Below the pieces are notes generated by a model. That model was not told the DNA's origin. It saw only the letters and a list, made by a program, of their open reading frames with translations, and ran no database searches. The position numbers were made by a program, and so were the translations under genes. From DAOUKH01 sp965261455 (GTDB taxonomy: Bacteria > Chloroflexota > Dehalococcoidia > SHYB01): DNA of 64,000 bases. How positions within the stretch are numbered: the stretch's first letter is position 1; each line of letters begins with the position of its first letter. Shown one piece after another: positions 35,908-43,638 of the stretch. The stretch lies in NCBI GenBank assembly GCA_965261455.1, contig OZ253453.1:2356001-2420000 (forward strand), given 5' to 3'.

Positions 35908-36027
35908 GTGCATCTGCGCTCAGAAGGGCTACTGCTGCAGGAAGACGGCAGGAACGCCCTCTGGGCCGACGCCCCCTGCACCGACTGCCCCAAGGGCGGC
36001 CAGATCTACGCCCCGCCGCTGCGGTAG
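35908..36027 (+). CDS. 39-residue ORF with CxxC, possible gene fragment
   Basis: A GTG-initiated frame starting directly after the ilvA stop encodes 39 residues ending ADAPCTDCPKGGQIYAPP-type, with one C-x2-C pair. No family is recognised. Its 3' part (35955-36012) recurs about 90% identical 590 bp downstream at 36545-36602, where TGG has become TGA. It may be a real small zinc-binding protein or the tail of a lost gene. Confidence 0.35.
   Translation: MHLRSEGLLLQEDGRNALWADAPCTDCPKGGQIYAPPLR
35955..36012 (+). repeat. direct repeat flanking the HicB gene, left copy
   Basis: A 58-bp unit repeated at 36545-36602 with about six differences, both containing GACTGCCCCAAGGGCGGCC. The offset is 590 bp and the HicB gene lies between. 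Confidence 0.8.
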
Positions 36028-36058
36028 CGATGGTGCTGGTAGACTGGGGCTTGGACCG

Positions 36059-36520
36059 ATGCTTGCCTATCCCATCGCACTGGAAGACGACGACGGGACC
36101 GTTCTGGCGACGTCCCCCGATTTCCCGGAGCTGACCACCTTCGGAGAGGACCGCGACGAGGCCGTCGCCCGCGCCGTCCACGCCTTGGAAGAGGCGATAG
36201 CGGCCCGCATCCACGACCGCAAGGACATCCCAAGACCCTCGCAGGGTGAGACCTACGCCCTACTGCCGACGCTGACTTCAGTAAAGGTGATGCTCTATCA
36301 GGGCATGAGAGACCAGGGGGTCGGCAAGGCGGAGTTGGCCCGCCGCCTGGGGTGGCACCTGCCGCAAGTCGACCGCGTCCTCGACGTTCAGCACCGCTCG
36401 CGGCTAGACCAGATGGACGCGGCCCTGGGAGCCATCGGCCGGCGCCTACACGTCACCGCCGCAGCCACCGCGAACCCAGCACCGCCGCCGGTCGCCGAAG
36501 AGGCTGGCACCTCGACTTAG
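36059..36520 (+). CDS. HicB-family antitoxin-like protein with C-terminal HTH, orphan
   Basis: A 153-residue protein. The N-terminal half is the partly degraded RNase H-like HicB fold (YPIALEDDDGTVLATSPDFP; RDEAVARAVHALEEAI). The C-terminal half has an XRE-like helix-turn-helix (GKAELARRLGWHLPQVDRVL). No HicA gene, with its short double-stranded-RNA-binding fold, is found on either side. It may be a solo regulator or a remnant. A CACGAC/GTCGTG hairpin follows the stop and could end transcription. Confidence 0.85.
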   Translation: MLAYPIALEDDDGTVLATSPDFPELTTFGEDRDEAVARAVHALEEAIAARIHDRKDIPRPSQGETYALLPTLTSVKVMLYQGMRDQGVGKAELARRLGWHLPQVDRVLDVQHRSRLDQMDAALGAIGRRLHVTAAATANPAPPPVAEEAGTST

Positions 36521-36544
36521 GCGCACGACACCAGGCGTCGTGGG

Positions 36545-36602
36545 CGCCCTCTGAGCCGACGCCCCCGACGTCGACTGCCCCAAGGGCGGCCAGATCTACG
36601 CG
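36545..36602 (+). repeat. direct repeat flanking the HicB gene, right copy
   Basis: Matches 35955-36012 at about 90%. The frame read in the left copy is interrupted here by TGA at the Trp codon, so this copy is decayed or never coding. Confidence 0.8.
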
Positions 36603-36644
36603 CCGCAGCAGCGGCAGCGGGCGTGGAGTCCATCCCCTCTACAC

Positions 36645-37505
36645 TCAGGTTCGATTGTCTCGAGAAGGAACAAGGGACTTCACTGCCCACTTATCGTAAA
36701 TAAAATCAAAGAATCCATCTATCGGAGTCGGGTTGACAATGCGGGAGAGTTGCCTCCCCGATGGGGTCATTATCACCTTACCGACGCTTAGGCTGTTCCC
36801 CTTCTCCTCCGGGAAGGTCAAGCGGACCGATCGGTCGTGATAAGAGCCGGTCATCTCCTTAGGTTGGTCAGAGAGCTGGAATCCTGTGGAGCTTGATATC
36901 TGAATGAGCCCAATAGAGTCTAGTTGACCGAGCGAGAAGAGCGTAATTTTATGCTGTTGGTATATTGGCTCCAAGAAATCGAGGATGAGCGGGAACAGGG
37001 TATTGCCAAATTGCCATCCGAAACTACACAGGCTATGGAATAACTCCGCACTTGCTTTGTCCAAGTCAGCCACTAAGTTAACAGTCTTTCTAGAAAATGA
37101 ACCCGGGGAGTTGGCCTCACCCGAAAGGATCCGAGCCCACAGATCTTGCATGTCATGATCGGAGACGGATCTACACTTATCGAAGAAATTCGCGATCCAG
37201 TCCTCTTCCACCTTCTCGGTTGGGGCATTCGGGTCTACGTCCTGAATAGACCTCTCAACTATGCTTTCGATGTTCAGCTGCTTCCTCGTCTCCTCCTCTA
37301 CAAATCGGCGGGCTGCTCTACGCTTGACATCATCAATCTCGATATCGCTTTTCGCCATGGTCATCGCCGCATCGGCTTTAGCTTGCGCGACTCGACGGAT
37401 CTGCTTTGGTTCCCAGAGAGTCCCAACCGCGTTTGAGATTTTCTCGATCAACACGGTCACTGGTCTTGTCAGTCCTCCAGCGTTCAAAAGCGAAATGTCA
37501 GGCAT
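36645..37505 (-). CDS. DUF2806-like protein, AT-rich
   Basis: A 286-residue soluble protein. The N-terminal helical part (QAKADAAMTMAKSDIEIDDV; RRFVEEETRKQLNIE) and the middle DLWARILSGEANSPGSFSRK are typical of DUF2806/TIGR03899-type proteins; the latter segment recalls proteins that sense or bind nucleotides in defence islands, but no function is established. The gene is clearly richer in A and T than its neighbours. It lies immediately beside a decayed tRNA-Ile copy, which fits acquisition by an integrating element. Confidence 0.75.
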   Translation of the reverse strand: MPDISLLNAGGLTRPVTVLIEKISNAVGTLWEPKQIRRVAQAKADAAMTMAKSDIEIDDVKRRAARRFVEEETRKQLNIESIVERSIQDVDPNAPTEKVEEDWIANFFDKCRSVSDHDMQDLWARILSGEANSPGSFSRKTVNLVADLDKASAELFHSLCSFGWQFGNTLFPLILDFLEPIYQQHKITLFSLGQLDSIGLIQISSSTGFQLSDQPKEMTGSYHDRSVRLTFPEEKGNSLSVGKVIMTPSGRQLSRIVNPTPIDGFFDFIYDKWAVKSLVPSRDNRT

Positions 37506-37606
37506 AGTCTCGAACCCTTTTTCAATCCGTCTTGACAGAATGACTGCTGATGCGCGGCTTGTTCCGCAGCCGATTTGCACGACAGCCCCCTGCATTCAAG
37601 CGTAGC

Positions 37607-37680
37607 AGGCGATCGCTGACTCGAACCACGAACCTCAATCCTATCAGGGCCGTGCTCTACCCGCCGCAACGCCCTACCGA
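37607..37680 (-). pseudogene. decayed tRNA-Ile(GAT)-like remnant
   Basis: On the plus strand GGCGATCG, GACTCGAACCACG, CTATCAGG and GTGCTCT occur in the same order and spacing as in the intact tRNA-Ile at 60030-60106, about 80% identical over 60 nt. The anticodon loop CTGATAG is kept, but the T-stem and anticodon stem no longer pair and the 5' acceptor strand is lost. The likely origin is an old integration scar. Confidence 0.7.
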
Positions 37681-39305
37681 GCGGGAGGCTCCCCGTCCGC
37701 GGAGGGCTCTTCCTCTGTGGCGAGAGGTTCTTCCTCCCATGCGGGCGCTTCCTCCCCGCTGGCGGAGGGTTCCCCGTCCGTGGCGGGAGCTTCGCCCTCC
37801 ATCGGGCCAGGCGGCGGCGGCCAGCGGCGATAGCGAGGGCGATTCAACCTCTGCCCATACCGGTTCAAGAGGTAGATAGCCGCGCCGACCACAATAATGA
37901 CCGGGCTGAGGATGCCGACCCAGATGATGACCCTGGTCGCCACCGATACGATCGCCAACAACGCCCGGACCGCGCCCTTGGCCGTCCCGCCGAAGTTCCA
38001 TCCCAGGACCAAGAAGCCCTGCGACTCGGTAACCCGCACCGAGAACGAATCGGAGCCCGACACCCGGCCCGCATCGCTCATGGCGCTGACCGTGAGCACC
38101 GCCGTGTAGGCCGCGGGCCGGTGATCGGAGAAGGTGTGGCTCGTCTCCACACGGGCGGTCCCCTCCTCCGGCTCGCCGGTCACCGTGGGCGACCCGTCGC
38201 CAAAGTCCCACTGATAGTCGTAGTCCCAAAGCTCCGCGTGGCGGAGGAACGACGCGCTGTAGTCCTGCTTGTCGCCCTCCTCCACCGTCCGGTTCTCTCC
38301 GGCGAACACCTCGATGGTGGGCACGTGGCTGACCGCCGCCTCCAGGGAGTCGGAACCCTCTCCGAGCCCGCCCTCGCCCGCGGCGGTCAGGTGTATCGAC
38401 ACGATGTAGGGTGAATCGCGGTCGTCGGTGTAGGTATGGTTCACCGTGGCCGTTATCCTGCTCCCGTCCGGCCTCAGGATGCTGCCGCCGCCGCTCGCCG
38501 AGTTCCCGTCGCCGAAGTCCCAGGTGAACGAGACCTCGTCGACGTCCCGCGGCGCCCTGAAGGACGCCCGGAACCGCGCCGCCTGCCCCACCCGCACCGA
38601 CACGTCGCCTCCCGCGTCGACCGATAAGGTCTCGGAGGTGAGCTTGAGGCTGACTTCGAGCAACGAGAAGGCCGCGGTCTGTTCCAGGAAGTTCAGCCGG
38701 CCCTGGATCTCTTCGATCTGCTGTTGGAGCTCGGATATCTCCTTCTGGACGAGCAGCGCGTCTTCGATCTTCCCCGCCCGGTCCAGGAAAGAGAGCAGCC
38801 GCTCCTCGGTGGCCCGGAGGCTGACCAGCCGGGACCGGCTGTCGACGTACTCGTCGGTCACGTCCTCGCTGGTGACCGCCCGCGACTCAACTTCGAGGGC
38901 GAGCGCCTCCACGCGGAGGAACGCTTCGTCCAAGGACTGGGCCGGCACGCGAATGGCGATGCTCCCGCTGTGCCTGGACGACCGGTCGGAGTTGACCACC
39001 CAACCGCCCAGCCCATTGGCCACGTTGGCGATGCCGTCGACGGTGTGGGCCACGTCGTCCACCACCAGCGACATGCGCGCCGTGTGGACGATGATGCGGC
39101 TCTGGGCCAAAGGCGCCGGCCGGACCTTGCCGCCGACGCCGCCATCCGCCTCCTGCGCGCCCGCAGCCGGTGTCGGGGCGGGGGCCGCAGTCGCGGCCGG
39201 GGCCGCGGTCGGGGTCGACCGGGGGCTACCGGCGGCCTGCCCGAGACTCACACTAGACTCGGCTGCATCCTCCCCGCCGCCACAGGCGCCGACCACCGCC
39301 AGCAA
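37674..39305 (-). CDS. DUF4349 lipoprotein with two PKD-like domains and a C-terminal membrane segment; start frameshifted
   Basis: A long extracytoplasmic protein. After a Pro/Ala/Thr linker, residues about 70-230 are a DUF4349 domain with a coiled coil (LVQKEISELQQQIEEIQGRL). Two PKD-like domains follow (SFTWDFGDGNSASG; YDYQWDFGDGSPTVTG). A membrane segment and an acidic cytoplasmic tail complete it. The open frame begins at a TTG inside the signal peptide. A proper signal, MKWGG...LLLAVVGAC, starts at ATG 39348 but is one base out of frame because of a run of nine G at 39333-39341. Eight G would restore it. Confidence 0.8.
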   Translation of the reverse strand: MLAVVGACGGGEDAAESSVSLGQAAGSPRSTPTAAPAATAAPAPTPAAGAQEADGGVGGKVRPAPLAQSRIIVHTARMSLVVDDVAHTVDGIANVANGLGGWVVNSDRSSRHSGSIAIRVPAQSLDEAFLRVEALALEVESRAVTSEDVTDEYVDSRSRLVSLRATEERLLSFLDRAGKIEDALLVQKEISELQQQIEEIQGRLNFLEQTAAFSLLEVSLKLTSETLSVDAGGDVSVRVGQAARFRASFRAPRDVDEVSFTWDFGDGNSASGGGSILRPDGSRITATVNHTYTDDRDSPYIVSIHLTAAGEGGLGEGSDSLEAAVSHVPTIEVFAGENRTVEEGDKQDYSASFLRHAELWDYDYQWDFGDGSPTVTGEPEEGTARVETSHTFSDHRPAAYTAVLTVSAMSDAGRVSGSDSFSVRVTESQGFLVLGWNFGGTAKGAVRALLAIVSVATRVIIWVGILSPVIIVVGAAIYLLNRYGQRLNRPRYRRWPPPPGPMEGEAPATDGEPSASGEEAPAWEEEPLATEEEPSADGEPPAR

Positions 39306-39525
39306 CAGCGCCGCGAACGCCGGGACCGCCCACCCCCCCCCACTTCATCAACCATCACCTCAGGAATGCGCGGGCACGGCGCGGAGATTCGTTGATACCC
39401 TCCGGCGTGGTGGGCCGGGGCATACTGTACCCTATTCGAATTGGAAACCTCCGCTACTCGGTCTCGAAGCCGCTGTCATCGAAATTCAGCGTTTCAACAC
39501 TCCGCTTCTCTCTGCCCTTGACAGC

Positions 39526-41781
39526 CTAGCTCTCCGCGTCGACCGCCCCTGCTTCAACCAAGACCGCTTCGATTTCGGTCCGTCCGCGTTCCATTGCGAT
39601 GGCGAGCGGGGTTAGGCCGTTGTACCAAAGGGTTGTGGTTTGGCATGTGTCGTTTACGTCGACACCCGCTTCGATTTGTGCATTCACCTCTCCAAGCTGT
39701 CCGTTGCTTACCGCTAAGCACAATGCCGCGTTCGACTTGGGTTCGAGTGGGGCCCTAGCGTTCAGATTGGCATGATCGATGTCCAGAGTTCCCAAGTTGA
39801 GAACGGGATATTCGGTCGCCGAGCCGAATCTCCACGGGTCGTCACTTGATCCGTCTCCGTCCAGGTCCACGTTCCAGTCGGCGTAAGCGCCCGTGTACCC
39901 GGTGGGCGATCGCAACTCAGCGGTGGTCTTGCCGTCGCCTCCGGCGCTATCGGATTGATCGGAGGTCTCCGTATCCCAGTAGCAGTTGGCTACGGTGCCA
40001 TAGTTGCCGTTCGATCCAATCAGCCCGCCTCCACGTTGCGGCACTCCGCCTGTGGAGAAGCAAACTGTTACGACGCCTTGGTTCGATCCAAGCAGACCGC
40101 CGTAACGGTCGGCTCTGCCGGACACTGATCCCTCAGCATAGGCGGCAGTGATAACACCAGTGTAGCGATTGTCCCCAACAAGGCCGCCAATGTCGGCATA
40201 GCCGTTGCCGGACACGCTACCCGTAGCGTAACTGGCAGCAATGACGCCGGAGTTCACGCCGGCCAGACCGCCGAAGTTGTCACCTTGCCCCGATACGCCG
40301 CCAGTGGCGTAGCTAGTGATGATCTTGCCTTCGATCTCGTTTTCACCCACCAACCCGCCAACGTCAGCAAAGCCGCTGCCGGACACGCTGCCCGTAGCGT
40401 AACTGTCGGTGATAGTGCCGGAGTTCACGCCGGCCAGACCACCGAAGTTGTCGCCTTGCCCCGATACGCCACCGGTAGCGTAGCTAGTGGTGATCTTGCC
40501 TTCGACCTCGTTTTGACCCACAAGCCCGCCAACCTTGGCAAAGCACTCGCCAGGACAGCCCTTTCCGGACACATTTCCCGTAGCGTAACTGTCGGTGATG
40601 GCGCCGGAGTTTGCGCCGACCAGACCACCAAACTTGTCCGTGAAGCCGGACACGACACTGGTGGAGTGACTGTTAGCTATCGTTCCGCTGTTTTCCCCAA
40701 CCAGGCCACCACCACTGGCATAGCAGGTACGCCAGCGGGAGCCTAATGCACCGCTGCTGGTTCTGCGGGCGCTATCTACATCGACGGCGGAGCGGCTGTT
40801 CTCAATGCTACCGTGATTCAAGCCAACCAGTCCGCCGATCTGGTCAACACAACCAGCAATGAGACCATCAGCAAAGCTGTCCTCAATGACGCCGTGGCCA
40901 ATTCCAGCCAGCGCACCGGCAGCTCCGAATCCGGAAGCCTCTACGCTTGCGTCCACCAATCCAATGCCTGAGACTGTGCTCCCAGAACCGAGAACTCCGA
41001 ACAGACCGACATTGGGCACCCCACGAATATACAGATTGGAGATTGTGTGGCCTCCGCCTTCAAAGGTGGTATCAAAGGGGTCGCCGTTTTCACCTATCGG
41101 AATCCACCCGCCGCCGCCGTTCCAATAGACATCGCCCTCGTCCGCTTCACCGTTCCCATTGGTGTCAAAGTCCAGATTGGCTGTCAACTCATACCCGGCA
41201 CAACTTGCGACAGAACACATCGTGCCGGTGTCGGCATCGGAAAAAGCGGCTGCATAGTCGGCATTGTCAGAAATGCCGTCGCCGTCCGTGTCCCACCGAA
41301 TAGCATCAAGCTGCGTCAGGTTGTCTACTTCGATAAGACCGTCACCATCTCGGTCACGCGCTGACGATGAAGTTGCGGTCGAGATTGGCGTTGGCGCCGC
41401 CGTTGCAGTCGGTTCCGGCGTTGGGGTGTTCTCCGGGGTCGTGGTCGGAGTTGCCACTGGCTCCTGCGTAGGGCCGCTTGCGGGAGTGAGTGTAGGCGTC
41501 GGCATGGGTGTCGCCGTTGCCGTCGGCTCCAGCGCTGACTTGGCGGTCGGAGTAGCCGTGGGTGTCAGCGGTGGCTCAGACGTAGGTGCGAGCGTGGGAA
41601 TTGTCTCCCGCGCAGGCGGCGGTGTCGCCGTTGCCGTCGGCTCCACCGTTGACTTGGCGGTCGGAGTAGCCGTGGGGTCCGGTGTGGGAGCGGGACTGTC
41701 GCTACAGGCGCTTAGGACGACGGCGGTGGCCAGAACTGTCAGGACTGCGAGCCAGCCGATACGAAAAGGGGACACGGTCAT
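39526..41781 (-). CDS. GLUG-repeat surface lipoprotein with C-terminal ankyrin-like repeats
   Basis: A 751-residue secreted lipoprotein (VLATAVVLSAC lipobox). A Pro/Thr-rich linker of about 110 residues has near-repeats of PTATATP. Calcium-binding loops follow (DRDGDGLIEV; DTDGDGISDN). Then come about ten GLUG repeats of the form SYATGxVSGxGxxxxGGLxGxN. The last 90 residues look ankyrin-like (GLTPLAIAMERGRTEIEAVL). GLUG domains occur in surface proteins and adhesins. Two neighbouring 180-bp DNA units (about 40210-40510) are nearly identical. Confidence 0.85.
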   Translation of the reverse strand: MTVSPFRIGWLAVLTVLATAVVLSACSDSPAPTPDPTATPTAKSTVEPTATATPPPARETIPTLAPTSEPPLTPTATPTAKSALEPTATATPMPTPTLTPASGPTQEPVATPTTTPENTPTPEPTATAAPTPISTATSSSARDRDGDGLIEVDNLTQLDAIRWDTDGDGISDNADYAAAFSDADTGTMCSVASCAGYELTANLDFDTNGNGEADEGDVYWNGGGGWIPIGENGDPFDTTFEGGGHTISNLYIRGVPNVGLFGVLGSGSTVSGIGLVDASVEASGFGAAGALAGIGHGVIEDSFADGLIAGCVDQIGGLVGLNHGSIENSRSAVDVDSARRTSSGALGSRWRTCYASGGGLVGENSGTIANSHSTSVVSGFTDKFGGLVGANSGAITDSYATGNVSGKGCPGECFAKVGGLVGQNEVEGKITTSYATGGVSGQGDNFGGLAGVNSGTITDSYATGSVSGSGFADVGGLVGENEIEGKIITSYATGGVSGQGDNFGGLAGVNSGVIAASYATGSVSGNGYADIGGLVGDNRYTGVITAAYAEGSVSGRADRYGGLLGSNQGVVTVCFSTGGVPQRGGGLIGSNGNYGTVANCYWDTETSDQSDSAGGDGKTTAELRSPTGYTGAYADWNVDLDGDGSSDDPWRFGSATEYPVLNLGTLDIDHANLNARAPLEPKSNAALCLAVSNGQLGEVNAQIEAGVDVNDTCQTTTLWYNGLTPLAIAMERGRTEIEAVLVEAGAVDAES
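40210..40570 (-). repeat. 180-bp tandem repeats encoding GLUG motifs
   Basis: Two successive units of 180 bp share long identical blocks, for example GAGTTCACGCCGGCCAGACC and CCTTGCCCCGATACGCC. Each unit encodes two GLUG motifs. Recent duplication or conversion within the gene is likely. Confidence 0.75.
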
Positions 41782-42463
41782 TCGGTTGTCCTACCCTCAT
41801 GTCATGTTGGAATTGCCGGAAACCGGCAGCGGCGAGCTCGAGTGTTCCAGCTCTGGCCGCGTGTCCATCAGTGAGCGCGCTGTCTCCGGTCCAAAACGAA
41901 CCCAAGACGAAAGTTCTCGCTTTTGTCCGGCGTGGTGGGCCGGACTGGACGAAATCAAGAACCGAGGCCCCCTCGCTGGTCACGCCGTCCGACGGCATGG
42001 GGATCGTGTACGTGAGGGTGGCCTCGTCGCCCAGAACCTCGACGCCCTTGACGAAGTTACGGATGAGGGCCTTGCGCTCCGGGAACGTGCCCTCCTGCAG
42101 AAAGGCGCGGAAGTCCGCCACGTACCCCTTGATCTCCTCGGTGGTAGGCAAGTCCACGCGCCGTTGCTCTAGCAGGTCGGCCGCCTCGTCCCGCGCTGCA
42201 CCGAGCTGGTCCTGGCGGTGACGCAGCGAGAGGATGCGCGGCGACAGGGCCTCCAGGGTTAGATGACGCGTCTCCAGAGCCTCGTAGAGCCGCTCCAGCC
42301 TGCGCTCCACGTCCTCGATCTCCGCCGCTATCGCCTGCAGCCTCCCATTCATCTCCCCGGCCATCGCGTCGATCTCCTCGGCGACCAGGGTCACGAGCTC
42401 GGTGATGATCTCGTCGGTGAGGATGCGCTCCTTGATCTTGTCGAGGATGAACGCCTCCGACAA
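41702..42463 (-). pseudogene. large serine recombinase, C-terminal half only
   Basis: The 253 codons match the part after the zinc ribbon of large serine recombinases: ERILTDEIITELVTLVAEEI, a long coiled coil (EDVERRLERLYEALETRHLT), and the C-terminal RKALIRNFVKGVEVLGDEAT plus TYTIPMP and VLDFVQSGPP. The N-terminal catalytic Ser domain and zinc ribbon are absent. The break falls at about 42463, beside a methyltransferase gene truncated from the other side. It cannot be active. The end overlaps the GLUG gene by 80 bp. Confidence 0.82.
41913..41962. other. attachment-site-like imperfect inverted repeat
   Basis: GTTCTCGCTTTTGTCC (41913-41928) and GGACGAAATCAAGAAC (41947-41962) are complementary at 13 of 16 positions around an 18-nt centre containing GGTGGGCC. 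Both arms resemble the 30-bp repeat at 54446 and 60007. This is the layout of a serine-recombinase att site, although it lies within the recombinase reading frame. Confidence 0.4.
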
Positions 42464-42485
42464 GCAACCTATGCCTGCCAGGGTT

Positions 42486-42935
42486 GCACTTGAGGGTTTG
42501 CCGGAGCCGGCTTTCTGCCGCAGGGCCCTAGATCCAGCCGAGGTGCCGCATCACCCGAACCACGTTGCCATGGTTCCAAAGTCAAGAAAGTTCACGAACG
42601 GCATGTTAGAGCCGGGAGACAACCGTGGAAGGAGTTTCAGGGTTCTGAGCTGGGACAGGCCCAGCCATACAGTAGCGTACGGCCACCGAGAGGTGCACGT
42701 GCATCCCGACATGCATCGGCGTCTTTCAATCTACGAAGCGATGCGCCTTCAAGGGTTTCCCCATTCTTATGAACTGAAGGGAACGTTTAGCCAGCAAGTG
42801 CAGCTCGTCTCAGATGCCTTGCCTCCGCCTCTAGGCGAGGGGGTCGCGACGGCCATCGCCAAGGGACTGGGTTACACGTCGCAGTCCCAATCCGCAAATG
42901 CACATGCTACTGGCTGGGGGGCTAGAGATGCCTAG
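42486..42935 (+). pseudogene. C5 cytosine DNA methyltransferase, C-terminal fragment
   Basis: Only the end of a DNA cytosine-5 methyltransferase remains. It has RPSHTVAYGHREVHVHP before motif IX, motif IX RRLSIYEAMRLQGFP, and motif X DALPPPLGEGVATAIAKGL. The SAM-binding motif I and the catalytic PC (motif IV) are missing. The left boundary at about 42480 is approximate. It is followed, with an 8-bp overlap, by a mismatch glycosylase gene. In a complete locus it would correspond to DruM of Druantia type II or to a solitary methylase. Confidence 0.8.
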
Positions 42936-43638
42936 CTGCCATCCTGCTCGCCAAAAGGAGACGTGTGTGAGGGTGCCGGACGGCTTCTTTGCAAACTGGT
43001 TCAAGGTGCGTGGGCGTTCGTTTCCCTGGCGGGAAGAAGAAGTAAGCCCATTCGGGATTCTACTGGCAGAAGTCTTGTTGAAACAGACACGGGCAGAGAT
43101 GGTTGCTGCGGTTTGGCCGGCGCTGTTTAGGAGGTACCCCTGCGCTTCCAGCTTGGAGTCGGAAAACCCGGAAGTGCTTTTCCAGCACATATCCTGCCTG
43201 GGCTTCGGTCGCCAGAGGACTACAGCGCTGCGTCAACTTTCGGCAGGCATAAACAAAGCCGGAGGGCTACCCTCCAAGCCCTCAGAACTGATGGAGCTCC
43301 CGCATGTGGGCGTATATTCTGCCCATGCGGTTGCTTGCTTCGCGTTTGGTCGGCGTGTGCCAGTAGTGGACCTGGGCATTGTTCGCATCCTCGCGCGACT
43401 GGCAGGAATCGAACCGCCAAGGGACATCAGGAGAGCTCCTGAGGTGTGGGAGATAGCGTGGGCTCTGCTGCCTGACAAGGAGGTCAAGGAGCACAACTAC
43501 GGTCTGCTGGACTTCGCCGCGGACACGTGCAAGGCCAGGTCTCCTCTATGCGGCGAGTGCCCGGTAGCGTCTATTTGCGCTCATGCCAGGCTCCTGGCAC
43601 GCATCGAAGGGCAGGACATCACGGCTGGTGCCCCATGA
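42928..43638 (+). CDS. HhH-GPD base-excision glycosylase, MIG-like (T:G mismatch) type
   Basis: A 236-residue protein of the endonuclease III/MutY/MIG superfamily. It has Glu48 in LLAEVLLKQT, the helix-hairpin-helix LPHVGVYSA (124-132), the catalytic Asp148 in PVVDLGIVRIL and the iron-sulphur ligands C-x6-C-x2-C-x5-C in CKARSPLCGECPVASIC. The residue that is Lys in endonuclease III and Ser in MutY is Tyr130, as in the thymine glycosylase MIG. Removing T from T:G pairs made by 5-methylcytosine deamination would fit the adjacent methyltransferase. ATG 42928 overlaps the methylase stop; ATG 42898 is possible. Confidence 0.88.
   Translation: MPSCHPARQKETCVRVPDGFFANWFKVRGRSFPWREEEVSPFGILLAEVLLKQTRAEMVAAVWPALFRRYPCASSLESENPEVLFQHISCLGFGRQRTTALRQLSAGINKAGGLPSKPSELMELPHVGVYSAHAVACFAFGRRVPVVDLGIVRILARLAGIEPPRDIRRAPEVWEIAWALLPDKEVKEHNYGLLDFAADTCKARSPLCGECPVASICAHARLLARIEGQDITAGAP

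Noticed and set aside
35908..36058. HicA toxin upstream of HicB
   Set aside because: No frame here has the HicA length or its conserved Gly-Ser-His pattern.
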